A stretch of DNA of 64,000 nucleotides from Oceanospirillaceae bacterium (GTDB taxonomy: Bacteria > Pseudomonadota > Gammaproteobacteria > Pseudomonadales > Balneatricaceae). The translations under genes were made by a program, and so were the position numbers. The stretch lies in NCBI GenBank assembly GCA_018647765.1, contig JABGSN010000002.1:49071-113070 (forward strand), given 5' to 3'. Position 1 is the first letter of the stretch. Every line of letters starts with the position of its first letter. Positions 52,686 through 62,129 of the stretch are shown piece after piece. Below the pieces are notes generated by a model. The model was not told where the DNA came from, searched no databases, and saw only the letters and a program-made list of their open reading frames with translations.

Positions 52686-53174
52686 CTAGGGTGAGGGTTG
52701 GCGCACCTGTGCATTCACGCGCACCCAACCTAGGCCTTCAAATTTGAATTCCAGCAGCACCTGTTGCTGGGATTGTAGAGACGTTTGTAAGCCCATTAAC
52801 ATGGCGTGTTTACCACCTGCAGCCAGAACCAAGGTCTCGCCCACGGCGATGGGCCAACCCTGCTGAGCAGGACGCATTTTCATCACCCCGTCGACCATCT
52901 TCATGTCGTGTAACTCAGCCATTTTGCTCACCGGTGTGCGGACGTCAATCAATACCACAGTCTGGTCACTGAAGTTGCTAATTTCAACAAAACCTGCCGT
53001 CATCATCATGCCTGGCATGGGCTTTTTGATCCATGCATTCACAAAACTAAGCTTTGTTTCTGAAGTTTCTCCAGCACTTGCGTTTACAGCACCCAATACT
53101 AACAGGAGGATCATCAATTGAGTCTTCAAATGAGGCACTAATATTTTTGTTAAACCAGACGATAATTTCAACAC
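52686..53174 (-). CDS. PCu(A)C-family periplasmic copper chaperone
   Basis: 162 aa with a signal peptide (hydrophobic TQLMILLLVLGAVNASA, cleavage near GE). The mature domain has the copper ligands HDMKMVDGVMKMR and GGKHAMLMGL (H-M-x10-M and H-x-M). It delivers Cu(I) to cytochrome oxidase. Start is GTG at 53174 or the adjacent TTG; GGAG lies at 4-7 nt. No Sco gene is adjacent. Confidence 0.86.
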   Translation of the reverse strand: MLKLSSGLTKILVPHLKTQLMILLLVLGAVNASAGETSETKLSFVNAWIKKPMPGMMMTAGFVEISNFSDQTVVLIDVRTPVSKMAELHDMKMVDGVMKMRPAQQGWPIAVGETLVLAAGGKHAMLMGLQTSLQSQQQVLLEFKFEGLGWVRVNAQVRQPSP

Positions 53175-53570
53175 TTTACTCCATCAATTACATTTTTATA
53201 AGTTGGGAAAACGGCGCAAACCGTAGCACTACATGGCACTCAAAACGTTATACACACAAGCTGTGGATAAGTCTGTTAACAATTATGGGAAAGGTGGCCC
53301 AAAGCCCATGAAATAGCAGCTAACAACAAACTGGTTAAAAAATAACCATATTTTTAAAACTCTTATTTATCAAGAGCTTATCAAAGTCAACGGCTATTTT
53401 TTAAAAAAATACCTTAATATTTTGCTACCTCGCACAAGTTATAAATAATGTGTACAACAGGCGCCATTCTTTTCAATAAGTTACGTATGTCAAGGCCAAA
53501 AAAGTTAAAAAACAACAATAAAAAGCACATTTTTATTGCTTGCTACTATTGCACTTATTAAATCAAACAC
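53175..53570. other. AT-rich non-coding gap with DnaA-box-like sites
   Basis: 396 nt with no ORF worth calling. Holds two DnaA-type 9-mers (listed separately), a GGTTA/TAACC hairpin (53333-53347), a long A/T palindrome near 53395-53412 and a weak third 9-mer (TGTGTACAA, 53449-53457). The left end must also hold the promoter of the copper-chaperone gene. Confidence 0.5.
53248..53270. promoter_or_regulatory. Inverted pair of DnaA-box-like 9-mers
   Basis: TTATACACA (53248-53256, one mismatch to TTATCCACA) and TGTGGATAA (53262-53270, exact reverse complement of the consensus), separated by 5 nt and facing each other. AT-rich sequence follows on the right. Confidence 0.45.
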
Positions 53571-54512
53571 TTAGACCTTTCTAAGTTGATTGAGGGCCAA
53601 TAAATTTTCCCCCACTTGTTGCACTATGGTTTGTCTTGCTTGGCGACTCGCCCACGCCGTATGGGGCGTGACAATTAAATTCGCCCTGGCTGTGTTTAAT
53701 AATGGATGATCAGTCGGCGGCGGCTCACTAGTTAACACATCAACCCCTGCGCCCGCAATTTCCTGCTCATCCAAAGCCCGCACTAGGGCCGCTTCATTAA
53801 CGATACCGCCGCGTGCACAATTAATCAATAACGCGCTGTTAGGCAAGGCACACAATTGTGGCCAATCGATTAAATTTTCAGTGTTATCGGTGAGTGGGCA
53901 ATGTAATGTCAAAATATCAACTTGGGGCAGCATATCCTGCAGGCTATAACGCTCCGCAGGCACTGTTTCACCTGTTCGAGCTGCAATCATTATTTTCATA
54001 CCAAAGGCTTCAGCCAAACGTGCTACGCCCTTGCCTAGCTCGCCATAACCGACGATACCTAAGGTTTTGCCGGCCAAACTTTCCACTGGAAAATCAAGCA
54101 TACAAAACTGAGTGCTTCGACTCCAAGCGCCTTGCTCGATGGCAGCCCGGTATTCCAGCAACCGAGTGCTTAGGGTAAGCATTAACATCAAACAATGCTG
54201 AGCCACAGATTCTACCCCGTAGGCGCGGCAATTCTGTACACTTATGCCCAACTCCTCAGCTGCCACGAGGTCTATATTATTAACCCCAGTAGCTGCCACC
54301 ACAATGTGCTTGAGCTGAGGCAGAGCGCTTAATATATGGCGGTCCAGCACCACCTTATTAACAATAACCACCTGGGCACAGGATAACCTACCTAACACTT
54401 GTTCGGAGGTAGTTATACCGTAACACTCAAGTTGCGTCACCGCGGCGTACAACGGAGCCAAACTGAGGTCGTTCGGCCCAAGGCTGTCTAGGTCCAACAA
54501 TACCGCGCGCAT
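53571..54512 (-). CDS. D-isomer-specific 2-hydroxyacid dehydrogenase
   Basis: 313 aa from the ATG at 54512; a TTG two codons upstream is open. GKTLGIVGYGELGKGVARLAEAFGMKI is the Rossmann motif, and the catalytic Arg (NCARGGIVNE), Glu and His (TPHTAWASRQAR) are all present. Family members reduce hydroxypyruvate or glyoxylate, or act on other 2-ketoacids; the cofactor cannot be settled. 16 nt behind bamC on the same strand, so probably read with it. Confidence 0.85.
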   Translation of the reverse strand: MRAVLLDLDSLGPNDLSLAPLYAAVTQLECYGITTSEQVLGRLSCAQVVIVNKVVLDRHILSALPQLKHIVVAATGVNNIDLVAAEELGISVQNCRAYGVESVAQHCLMLMLTLSTRLLEYRAAIEQGAWSRSTQFCMLDFPVESLAGKTLGIVGYGELGKGVARLAEAFGMKIMIAARTGETVPAERYSLQDMLPQVDILTLHCPLTDNTENLIDWPQLCALPNSALLINCARGGIVNEAALVRALDEQEIAGAGVDVLTSEPPPTDHPLLNTARANLIVTPHTAWASRQARQTIVQQVGENLLALNQLRKV

Positions 54513-54528
54513 CAACAATAAACCTGAG

Positions 54529-55896
54529 CTATTTTAATACGTCTAAGCCTTGTTGGATTTTCCAAAGTATCTCTTTTGCATACACTGTAGGTGCCGCTTT
54601 ACCTTGATTGTTGAGCACTTGTAAGTAGGTACTTTTAAGCGTGGTTTCAAAGTTGAGTTGATATTGAGCAACGTAGGTGTATTCACCTTGCTCGTTCACA
54701 TCACCTTGATCTTCATCTTCAAACACGTAAATCACTTCGCCGGCCAACCAAATCTTATAGCCTTTTTTGTCCGCCAAATCGGTGACTGGGCCTGCTTGAT
54801 CAGGGTTAGATGAGTATACAGGTGCAACAGGCTCATTAGCGACCTCTTCACCGCCGTCCAACAAGGCTAAATCAAGATTAATACCTTGCTTGCGCTCGCC
54901 TCCATGTAAACCTTTAAACCAACCCCAAATGCCGGCTGATGACGATTGTTGTTGAGTTATGGCGGTTGCATGGCTGCTATAAGTAAAGTAGATTTTTTGT
55001 GGATTAAGGTCATGGCTGCCCACATCAAAGTCAGACATTGCCCGAAGTACCATATTAAGACTTTCATCGGCGTCCATATCTAGCTGAATCACGGGCTCAC
55101 CAAACTGGTCTTTGCCCAACAACACTAGATCTTGCTGGGCCGTCGTTGATTGCGTTTTCTGTGCCACATGGGCCGTACGACTTAAATAACGCAATAACTC
55201 AAAGGTAAGTTCCGATTCATGGGCCAACGACTGTCCTGCAGCACCCCAGTTAAGTTCTTGTTGCTGAGTAATTTGTAACTGACTCTGTTGTAAAAATGAC
55301 AATACCAACTCAACACGGCCTTCTCCTTGTGGCAACAATTCAATCCTTACCCGACCAAAGGCTATGCCATCATCGGCATCAGTTAAGCTGCGCACCCAAC
55401 GGCTAATAAAATCATCGACAACGGTATCATCGGACAAGGAAAACCATTGGGTTTCTACGATTTCTTGAGAACTAGTATGTTGTTGCTCCATGGGTATTTG
55501 CTGGTTAGTCCAAAATTGCACAAGCTGCTGTTTTACTTTGGTGACATTACCAACCACACTGATACGTTTTTGTTTGCCATTATCAATAAGCCGCGCCGAT
55601 GCGCTGCCGGTTTGTGCAAACACAAAATCGGGCCTTGGTGCTGAAACCACACCTGTCGCCGTTACTCCAGCCTGACTGGGTACGATTAGAAGGTCATGTT
55701 GAATGGCAGAAGCGTCCAAGCCTGCGGGCACCGTTAAACGTGCCATCACCTTGGATTGTGCATAATCCAAACTTTTATCCCTTAGAATACTGTCTTCAGA
55801 ACCAGAAGTTAGAGGATTTGTCGAACACGCGCCAATCACCAAAGAGGCAACCACCATTGGAAAAATGCGCACAGTATCAAAGTGTTGTAGTTTCAA
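54529..55896 (-). CDS. bamC: Outer-membrane protein assembly lipoprotein BamC
   Basis: 455 aa from a TTG at 55896, chosen because it directly yields a lipoprotein signal (KLQHFDTVRIFPMVVASLVIGAC, lipobox IGAC) with TGGATG upstream; longer starts up to 56007 would overlap the divergent bcp gene. Two helix-grip domains follow: the first around residues 165-285 (YAQSKVMARL...LVQFWTNQQIPME) and the second near the C-terminus (GYKIWLAGEVIYVFEDED). Part of the BAM complex. Usually sits between dapA and purC; here it has moved away from both. Confidence 0.8.
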   Translation of the reverse strand: MKLQHFDTVRIFPMVVASLVIGACSTNPLTSGSEDSILRDKSLDYAQSKVMARLTVPAGLDASAIQHDLLIVPSQAGVTATGVVSAPRPDFVFAQTGSASARLIDNGKQKRISVVGNVTKVKQQLVQFWTNQQIPMEQQHTSSQEIVETQWFSLSDDTVVDDFISRWVRSLTDADDGIAFGRVRIELLPQGEGRVELVLSFLQQSQLQITQQQELNWGAAGQSLAHESELTFELLRYLSRTAHVAQKTQSTTAQQDLVLLGKDQFGEPVIQLDMDADESLNMVLRAMSDFDVGSHDLNPQKIYFTYSSHATAITQQQSSSAGIWGWFKGLHGGERKQGINLDLALLDGGEEVANEPVAPVYSSNPDQAGPVTDLADKKGYKIWLAGEVIYVFEDEDQGDVNEQGEYTYVAQYQLNFETTLKSTYLQVLNNQGKAAPTVYAKEILWKIQQGLDVLK

Positions 55897-55986
55897 AATG
55901 ACATCCAGTTGTTTTCTGTAGGGCAAAACCCGTATCATACCACTTTTATTTAGAGGCCTAACAGGTCTCGTTTCGAGACTACCCTT

Positions 55987-56460
55987 ATGAGTATTAGTAT
56001 CGGTCAAAGCTTAACTGATTTTGTAGCATCCGCCACCAACAACACAGAATTTAGCTTAAGCGCGCATCAAGGCAAATTTGTAGTGCTGTATTTTTATCCC
56101 AAAGACGCTACGCCTGGCTGCACCACAGAAGGTCATGATTTCAACGCCCTACTCACCGAGTTTGATAAACTAAACTGTAGTGTGTTTGGAGTTTCTAGAG
56201 ACTCGATCAAAAAACACGAAAACTTTAAGGCTAAACAAGGCTACCAATTTGAACTTATTAGTGACGAGGACGAAGCCTTATGCCAGTTATTTGACGTCAT
56301 TAAGCTAAAAAAACTGTATGGCAAAGAATACCTTGGCATCGATCGCAGCACCTTTATCATAGACCCTCAAGGCAAGCTCATTAAAGAGTGGCGTAGTGTG
56401 AAAGTACCACAGCATGCGCAGCTAGTGCTCGACTACCTTACTGGGCTGCCAACTGCTTAG
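55987..56460 (+). CDS. bcp: Thioredoxin-dependent peroxiredoxin Bcp
   Basis: 157-aa BCP/PrxQ peroxiredoxin. Peroxidatic Cys45 in DATPGCTTEG; position 50, the usual resolving Cys in E. coli Bcp, is His here, leaving Cys64 and Cys99 as possible partners or a 1-Cys mechanism. It reduces peroxides in the cytoplasm. Divergent from bamC and converging with the perM-like gene, with a 23-nt 3' overlap. Confidence 0.92.
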   Translation: MSISIGQSLTDFVASATNNTEFSLSAHQGKFVVLYFYPKDATPGCTTEGHDFNALLTEFDKLNCSVFGVSRDSIKKHENFKAKQGYQFELISDEDEALCQLFDVIKLKKLYGKEYLGIDRSTFIIDPQGKLIKEWRSVKVPQHAQLVLDYLTGLPTA

Positions 56461-57496
56461 GCCAAGCATTCATTACCGCCTTAATAAGTGTGGCCAAAGG
56501 AATGGCAAAAAACACCCCCCACAAACCCCACAGACTGCCGAAGAAAAGCACCGCAACAATGATTGCAACAGGGTGCAAGTTTACGGCTTCTGAGAACAAT
56601 AAAGGCACTAGCACGTTACCATCTAGTGCCTGAATAATGCCGTAAACCACGAGCAAGGTATAGAATTCGGTCGATACACCCCATTGCACATAACCAATAA
56701 GCGCTACTGGAATAGTGACTAAGGTCGCGCCGATGTATGGAATCAACACCGACAAACCCACAATCATTGCTAACAATGCAGCGTAGTTAAGTCCAAGCCA
56801 TAAAAATGCAACGTACGTTGCGCCACCAACAATAATAATTTCTATCACTTTACCACGTACGTAATTAGCAATTTGCTGATCCATCTCCAGCCACACACGA
56901 CTCAATATCGAACGTTCGGCGGGCAAAAATGCAGTTATCCAGCGCACCATCATATGGCCATCTTTAAGAAAGAAAAACACTAAAATTGGCACTAACACAA
57001 GATACACAAGCAAGGTAATAGACTGTCCTATGGAGGCCAGAGAAAAAGACAACAACAGCTGCCCCGCGTTACCTGCTTCGGACATCGCTGCATCAGCAAT
57101 TTGTTTAATTTGCGCCACCGTGACTAAATCTGGGTATTGCTCAGGCAAGAGCATAAACAGCGCCCTTACTTTATCCAGCATTAACGGGAAATCGCTCAAT
57201 AAAGCGGTGGCTTGATGCCACAACAACGGTAAGGTAACAAATACAAAAACCAACAGCAGTGCGATAAACAGGCAATAAATACCCCACACAGCGGGCAAAT
57301 GCCGCACCCCAAAGCGTTCTAACCATTGCACCAAACCAAAAGTTAAGTAAGCTAAGATCATGCTAGCAATAACCGGCGCTAGGGTGGACCCGAACATCAA
57401 CACCGACGTCAGTCCTAACGCTAAAAGAACCACCAATAAGAGGGCTTGTTCGTCGGCAAAAAAGTGATCAAGCCAAGTGCGTAATACTTTTAACAT
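56438..57496 (-). CDS. perM: AI-2E-family transporter (PerM-like)
   Basis: 352-aa membrane protein of the AI-2E/PerM family: hydrophobic helices at the N-terminus, a soluble amphipathic region (DFPLMLDKVRALFMLLPEQYPDL), then LVYLVLVPILVFFFLKDG, LLAMIVGLSVLIPYIGAT and LWGVFFAIPLATLIK, the hallmark helices. Probably a proton-driven exporter; substrate unknown. Good Shine-Dalgarno (TTTAGGATAGC). bcp, perM and bepA are neighbours in many gammaproteobacteria. Confidence 0.88.
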   Translation of the reverse strand: MLKVLRTWLDHFFADEQALLLVVLLALGLTSVLMFGSTLAPVIASMILAYLTFGLVQWLERFGVRHLPAVWGIYCLFIALLLVFVFVTLPLLWHQATALLSDFPLMLDKVRALFMLLPEQYPDLVTVAQIKQIADAAMSEAGNAGQLLLSFSLASIGQSITLLVYLVLVPILVFFFLKDGHMMVRWITAFLPAERSILSRVWLEMDQQIANYVRGKVIEIIIVGGATYVAFLWLGLNYAALLAMIVGLSVLIPYIGATLVTIPVALIGYVQWGVSTEFYTLLVVYGIIQALDGNVLVPLLFSEAVNLHPVAIIVAVLFFGSLWGLWGVFFAIPLATLIKAVMNAWPKQLAAQ

Positions 57497-57509
57497 GTGC
57501 TATCCTAAA

Positions 57510-57788
57510 TTATGTTTTTTCAATAAGGTAATGGTAAACACCATCAATACACTCACTTTGGTGTAAACGGTGCCCCGCTAATTTTGTCCACGCTGCAAAA
57601 TCTCCTTGAGAACCGCTATCGGTGGCCAACACTTTTAAATGATCGCTTTGCGCCAGCTGGCTAATCGCCCGCTTGGCTTTTAATAAAGGCAATGGGCATT
57701 GAAGGCCCTGGGCGTCTAGCAGCAGCTGCCAGCTCTCCTGCGTGGCTGCAGTATCAATATTTGTTTTGGCTGTGGTGTCAGTTTTCAC
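57510..57788 (-). CDS. TusA-family sulfurtransferase-like protein
   Basis: 92 aa from a GTG at 57788, preferred because a TATAAT (57825-57820 on the minus strand) overlaps the upstream ATG at 57821 and AGG precedes the GTG. LLDAQGLQCPLPLLKAKRAI carries the CPxP active site with a persulfide-forming Cys, and LKVLATDSGSQGDFAAW is the second family block. It relays sulfur for tRNA thiolation or other cofactors. It lies between perM and the divergent bepA gene. Confidence 0.86.
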   Translation of the reverse strand: MKTDTTAKTNIDTAATQESWQLLLDAQGLQCPLPLLKAKRAISQLAQSDHLKVLATDSGSQGDFAAWTKLAGHRLHQSECIDGVYHYLIEKT

Positions 57789-57876
57789 GCAAAGGAACCT
57801 GCTATAGATGAGTGCCCACATTATAAGCCAACCTGGCCTCCAGTCCTATCACAGGCGCTGTTATTTTGGTGTTTAC

Positions 57877-59325
57877 ATGGATTTAACGCCAACCACCCTC
57901 GCCCGCATTATCTTGTTGCTGTTGCTTATTGCCAGCCCCAGCAGCCGGGCCAATAGCTTGCCTGCCATTAGCGACCATACCGCCACTGGCATGAGTATCG
58001 AAGATGAATACCGCTTTGGTAATGTTATTGCGGGCAGCATTCACCAGCAAGTGCCCCTGTGGCAGGACCTGGCAGCCCTATCGTTTTTGCAAGACATTAG
58101 CCAACCCATGATTAGCCACAGCCAACTGACCAACAAGCAACTCAGATTGTTTATCGTTCGAGATAATCACATCAACGCTTTCGCTGCACCGGGTGGCATT
58201 ATTGGCATCAACACTGGACTTATCCAACAAGCCGCCTCGGTGGATGAATTAGCCGCTGTTATCGCCCACGAAGTTGGGCACCTGAGTTTACGCCATTATG
58301 TACAAACCCAGGCTCAGGAAAAAAGCCAAGCACCACTGGTGCTCGGCGCCTTTTTGGCGTCAATTTGGATCGCTACTAATATCGATTCAGACATAGGTGA
58401 AGCCGGACTGTACGCCACTCAATCGGCGTTACAGCGCAGCCAACTCAGCTTTAGTCGAGTGCACGAAAGGCAGGCCGACCGAATTGGCTTTGAACTCATG
58501 CGCCAAAGCCCGTTTAACGTCAATCACATGCAACGATTACTTGCACGCTTACAATCACCCTATACACCGAACGCTGCGGCGTGGAAGTGGGCGCGCAGCC
58601 ACCCCGTGACCAACGAGCGTGTTGCCGACATCAGCCAACGAGCCATGACCATCAACAGCAGTTTGACCGAGCACGGTTTCGACTTAGGTTTTGAGCTGTT
58701 GCGCATGTATCAACGACTAAATTTAGCATCAACTCCGCTACCGTCGATTGCCAATTTGGTTATGGACATTGACGAGCTGTCGCCACAGTATGGTTTATTG
58801 GTTGACTATGCCACAGCCCTAACCAACCAGCGACTAAGTGCGTTTGAGTTAGCCGCTGCTCAACTTGAATCGATCCATCAGCAACAACCCCAAGCTCAGT
58901 TGATTTGGTACAGCTGGATGAACGCACTATTGGCCAGCCGTAAGCACGATGAGCTTTTTGAGCAACTTAGGTTACGTAAACTACAGCGTCACGAGGACCA
59001 ATTATCCTTATGGGTTACCGCACAGACATTATATTCGAACCAGCAAACCACGGCCGCCATACGCTCGTTATGGCACACCTTAGAGAAACAACCCAATTGG
59101 GTGTTAGGTTGGCGTACGCTCGGAGAGTGGAGCGCACAAGCGCACAGGCAGCAACTGCACCATGCCGCTAAATCACGCTGGCATTTATTGCGCGGAGAAG
59201 CTGAGTTGGCACTGCAGCAAGCGGAATATGGATTGCTACAAACACCAGATCGGCTCATCAAAGAGGCACAGTTATATAAACAACAAGCCCAACAGCTGCA
59301 TCGTGATCAATTGGAATTTAACTAA
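57877..59325 (+). CDS. bepA: Periplasmic M48 metalloprotease/chaperone BepA
   Basis: 482 aa from the ATG at 57877, which yields a signal peptide (LARIILLLLLIASPSSRA); an ATG at 57808 would overlap the divergent TusA-like gene. Zinc motif HEVGH at about residues 131-135 with the third ligand in ERQADRIGFELM; NHINAFAAPGGIIGINTGLI precedes it as in BepA. The C-terminal part is TPR-like. It degrades stalled LptD/BAM substrates in the periplasm. Confidence 0.9.
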   Translation: MDLTPTTLARIILLLLLIASPSSRANSLPAISDHTATGMSIEDEYRFGNVIAGSIHQQVPLWQDLAALSFLQDISQPMISHSQLTNKQLRLFIVRDNHINAFAAPGGIIGINTGLIQQAASVDELAAVIAHEVGHLSLRHYVQTQAQEKSQAPLVLGAFLASIWIATNIDSDIGEAGLYATQSALQRSQLSFSRVHERQADRIGFELMRQSPFNVNHMQRLLARLQSPYTPNAAAWKWARSHPVTNERVADISQRAMTINSSLTEHGFDLGFELLRMYQRLNLASTPLPSIANLVMDIDELSPQYGLLVDYATALTNQRLSAFELAAAQLESIHQQQPQAQLIWYSWMNALLASRKHDELFEQLRLRKLQRHEDQLSLWVTAQTLYSNQQTTAAIRSLWHTLEKQPNWVLGWRTLGEWSAQAHRQQLHHAAKSRWHLLRGEAELALQQAEYGLLQTPDRLIKEAQLYKQQAQQLHRDQLEFN

Positions 59326-59339
59326 GCTATGGCTCGACT

Positions 59340-60407
59340 TTAGCCCGCTGCAGAGAAGTCCATCAACCGCTGTAGCGGCTTAAGCGCAGCAACTTGGAGT
59401 TCCGAGTCGATAACAATTTCGTTATTGGCGTGTAACAACACTTGCTCAATTTTATCCAAGTCATTCATCGCCATCCAGGGGCAATGGGCGCAACTACGAC
59501 AGGTTGCACTGTGACCTGCGGTTGGTGCCTCCATGAGTAACTTGTTAGGCGCCGCCTGCTGCATTTTGTAGAATATACCGCGATCAGTGGCCACAATAAA
59601 CTGTGAATTAGGTAACTCTTGGGCCGCTTTGATGAGCTGGGTAGTTGAGCCAACAAAGTCAGCAATTTCGATCATGGCCAAGGAAGACTCTGGGTGAACC
59701 AACAACGCAGCGTCTGGGTATACCCGCTTCAAATCCGCTACACCACGAACTTTAAACTCCTCGTGCACGATGCATGAGCCCTGCCACAACAGCATGTCGA
59801 TGCCCGTTTGTTTAGCAATGTAACGGCCTAAATGCTGATCAGGCCCCCAAATCACTGGTTTGCCTAGTGACGCCAAATGCTCCATTAAGCGTACCGCAAT
59901 GCCCGAGGTTACCACCCAGTCGGCACGGGCTTTAACCGCGGCAGAGGTATTGGCGTAAACCACCACCGTGTGATCTGGGTGCGCATCACAAAAATCACTA
60001 AATTCCTGCGCAGGACAGCCAATATCCAATGAGCAAGTGGCATCCAAGGTCGGCACTAACACGCGTTTTTCGGGGTTAAGTATTTTAGCCGTCTCGCCCA
60101 TAAAATGAACCCCCGCCACTACCAGCGTAGAAGCGGCGCTTTGGCTGCCAAAACGTGCCATTTCCAGTGAGTCAGACACACAACCTTGGGTTTCTTCGGC
60201 GAGTTCTTGCACCAAGGCGTCGGTGTAATAATGCGCCACCAATGCCGCGCCTTGGCTTTTTAATAAGGCTTTTATGCGCTCTTTTTGGGCTGCAACATCA
60301 TTAGGCGCACTTAGGTTTTTTAAGTGCTCATGCGCCAAGTGTTCTTGTACCAAAACACGGGAGGCAATCGCTTCTTGAGTCATCATTGAGGTTGATATTG
60401 GGTTCAT
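59340..60407 (-). CDS. nadA: Quinolinate synthase A
   Basis: 355 aa from the ATG at 60407, one base after the cpoB stop; an overlapping TTG would add eight residues. The three [4Fe-4S] cysteines are in [18 protein letters not shown] and the terminal [10 protein letters not shown] block. [14 protein letters not shown] and [20 protein letters not shown] are conserved. It condenses iminoaspartate with dihydroxyacetone phosphate in NAD synthesis. Located directly behind the tol-pal operon, as in many gammaproteobacteria. Parallel to kynAU here, so the cell keeps the aspartate route. Confidence 0.95.
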   Translation of the reverse strand: MNPISTSMMTQEAIASRVLVQEHLAHEHLKNLSAPNDVAAQKERIKALLKSQGAALVAHYYTDALVQELAEETQGCVSDSLEMARFGSQSAASTLVVAGVHFMGETAKILNPEKRVLVPTLDATCSLDIGCPAQEFSDFCDAHPDHTVVVYANTSAAVKARADWVVTSGIAVRLMEHLASLGKPVIWGPDQHLGRYIAKQTGIDMLLWQGSCIVHEEFKVRGVADLKRVYPDAALLVHPESSLAMIEIADFVGSTTQLIKAAQELPNSQFIVATDRGIFYKMQQAAPNKLLMEAPTAGHSATCRSCAHCPWMAMNDLDKIEQVLLHANNEIVIDSELQVAALKPLQRLMDFSAAG

Positions 60408-60408
60408 A

Positions 60409-61212
60409 TTATTGAATCTTTTCTTGCGCAAGACGTGCGGCCGAGGATTCTGGGTAATGACTCAGCACACGCTGGAGCAATACATTGGCTTTGCTTAAGT
60501 TGCCCGTTTTTTGGTAAGCCACGCCTGCTTTATATAATGCATCAGGGACTTTTCTGTGCTCAGGAAAATCCTTAATTACTAGCTCAAAGGCAGCCGCGGC
60601 GGCGGCCACATTACCCTCTACCATATACACTTCACCCAACCAGTAATGCGCATTGCCGACCAAAGTACCTTGGGGGTAATCCACTAAAAATGCATTTAAG
60701 GCTGCGATTGCAGCCTCATATTGGCGTTCGCGAATTAAACTAAAGGCGGCCTTATAGGCTGCTTTTTCCGCTTCTGGATCAGCCTCATAAGTACTGACAT
60801 TGACCTTTGTGTTAACGCTAACATCACTAACAATTACCGCTGTCTCTGAGCTAGTGGGGTCAACAACGGGCTGGCTGGTTAAACTAACAATGCGGCGATC
60901 TAGGTCCAAATATCGTTGTTTTTGGTCTTCTTTTAAACGCTTTAGATTGAAAGTTAGTTCTTCAACTTGGCCCCGAAGGTTCTGCAACTCTTGCTGCAAC
61001 AGCTCAATAATATCGAATAGTTGAGCGTTAGCATTATGCACTGCTGGCGCGGGCTGCACTATTGCAGTCGCGTTGACTTTAGCTACCACCTCATCAGCTA
61101 AGGCATTATCTAAGTCGGTTACGGGTACGGCACTGTTAGCGTTAGCGTGGCCGACTAAGGTCAAGGATAAGACCATCGGTACAAAGATAAATCGACTTAC
61201 TGCCTGATACAT
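60409..61212 (-). CDS. cpoB: Cell division coordinator CpoB (YbgF)
   Basis: 267 aa from the ATG at 61212, which starts the signal peptide ([25 protein letters not shown]). After it comes a coiled coil ([26 protein letters not shown], trimerising part) and three TPR-like repeats ending [25 protein letters not shown] periplasmic partner of TolA that couples outer-membrane constriction to peptidoglycan synthesis. A longer frame opens 54 nt upstream. A possible terminator lies between it and pal. Confidence 0.9.
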   Translation of the reverse strand: MYQAVSRFIFVPMVLSLTLVGHANANSAVPVTDLDNALADEVVAKVNATAIVQPAPAVHNANAQLFDIIELLQQELQNLRGQVEELTFNLKRLKEDQKQRYLDLDRRIVSLTSQPVVDPTSSETAVIVSDVSVNTKVNVSTYEADPEAEKAAYKAAFSLIRERQYEAAIAALNAFLVDYPQGTLVGNAHYWLGEVYMVEGNVAAAAAAFELVIKDFPEHRKVPDALYKAGVAYQKTGNLSKANVLLQRVLSHYPESSAARLAQEKIQ

Positions 61213-61239
61213 GCACCTGCACCTCAAAAAACGTTGTCT

Positions 61240-61276
61240 AAAAAAAACCACCGCTATGGCAAGCACAACGATGGTG
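61240..61276 (-). terminator. Possible weak terminator between pal and cpoB
   Basis: On the minus strand CCATCG pairs with CGGTGG (one G-U) across a 15-nt loop, followed by a run of eight T. The large loop makes it doubtful; partial read-through into cpoB is expected. Confidence 0.4.
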
Positions 61277-61324
61277 TTTAAGGCGTGATAAACCTACACA
61301 AACAATAGGCTCAAAAGTGGCCTA

Positions 61325-62029
61325 CTAGTAATTAATGTAGCGAATTTCTACGCGACGGTTTTCAGCCCAAGAAGCACTGTCATGTCCAGAGTTTACAGGG
61401 CGCTCTTCACCAAAGCTAACCACTTCAATGGCGTCAACCGATACACCTTGAACCACCAAATAGCGGCTCACGGCATTACCACGACGCTCGCCCAAGGCAA
61501 TGTTATATTCCCGCGTGCCACGTTCGTCGGCATGACCTTCTAAAACGATTTTTGCACTAGGATTTTGACTTAAGTATGCAGCATGGCCATTAAGCGCGGT
61601 ACGAAACTCAGCTTTTATAGTGGATTGGTCAAAGTCGAAATAAATCACATGAGCCAAAGCTTGCGCGGCGTCTTGCGCTTGCTGCTGTTGATGTGCAAGT
61701 TCTTGCGCGACTGCGGCCGCTTCATCAGCCGCCTGTTGTGCCGCTTCTTGCGCAGCTTGCTCAGTTGCTTCTGCTGCCGCCTGTGCTTCTGCTTCTGCTT
61801 CTGCTTCTGCTTCTGCTTCTGCTTCTGCTTGGGCTTGGGCTTGGGCTTCTTCAAGCGCCTGCGATTCTGCTAAAGCTGCGGCATCAGCTGCTGCCTGAGC
61901 TGCCTGAGCTGCCTGAGCTGCCTGAGTGCTAGAGGTCGCGTCAGTCGTCTCACCTGTTGAACTACATGCAGCTAAAAACACAACCAAAACACTGGAAGCG
62001 ATGACTTTATTTAGGTTACCCACTTGCAT
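61325..62029 (-). CDS. pal: Peptidoglycan-associated lipoprotein Pal with extended Ala/Glu-rich linker
   Basis: 234 aa, about 60-70 longer than typical Pal. Lipoprotein signal with lipobox LAAC (Cys22). Residues 35-125 form an Ala/Gln/Glu-rich helix with repeated AE and QAA units, from in-frame DNA repeats; the OmpA-like peptidoglycan-binding domain follows ([35 protein letters not shown]). It holds the outer membrane to the wall and binds TolA and TolB. Part of the tol-pal operon. Confidence 0.93.
   Translation of the reverse strand: MQVGNLNKVIASSVLVVFLAACSSTGETTDATSSTQAAQAAQAAQAAADAAALAESQALEEAQAQAQAEAEAEAEAEAEAEAQAAAEATEQAAQEAAQQAADEAAAVAQELAHQQQQAQDAAQALAHVIYFDFDQSTIKAEFRTALNGHAAYLSQNPSAKIVLEGHADERGTREYNIALGERRGNAVSRYLVVQGVSVDAIEVVSFGEERPVNSGHDSASWAENRRVEIRYINY
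61785..61850. repeat. In-frame hexanucleotide repeat in pal
   Basis: Seven consecutive GCTTCT units (61785-61826), three GCTTGG units (61827-61844) and another GCTTCT, on the plus strand; on the coding strand they encode alternating Ala-Glu and Ala-Gln. A second run, four 9-nt units of the GCTGCCTGA type at about 61889-61926, encodes QAA repeats. Unit lengths are multiples of three, so copy-number changes keep frame. Confidence 0.85.
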
Positions 62030-62129
62030 GGACTGGCTCCTTAACTTTAAAAATTTGGAATCGAAAATTCGTGCCCGATTCTAACACACAAACACTAGTA
62101 ATCACTAGACATAACCCACCTCTGCCACG

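Noticed and set aside
53175..53570. Chromosomal replication origin
   Set aside because: Only two convincing DnaA boxes, and none of dnaA, mnmG, rpmH or parA/B is near; kept only as a DnaA-site finding.
60409..61324. tRNA genes that often follow cpoB in gammaproteobacteria
   Set aside because: The stretch is coding for cpoB followed directly by nadA; no T-loop or cloverleaf sequence is present.
61583..61932. Leu/Phe/Cys-rich reading frames on the strand opposite pal
   Set aside because: They are the antisense translation of the GCTTCT repeat; no start signal and no other support.
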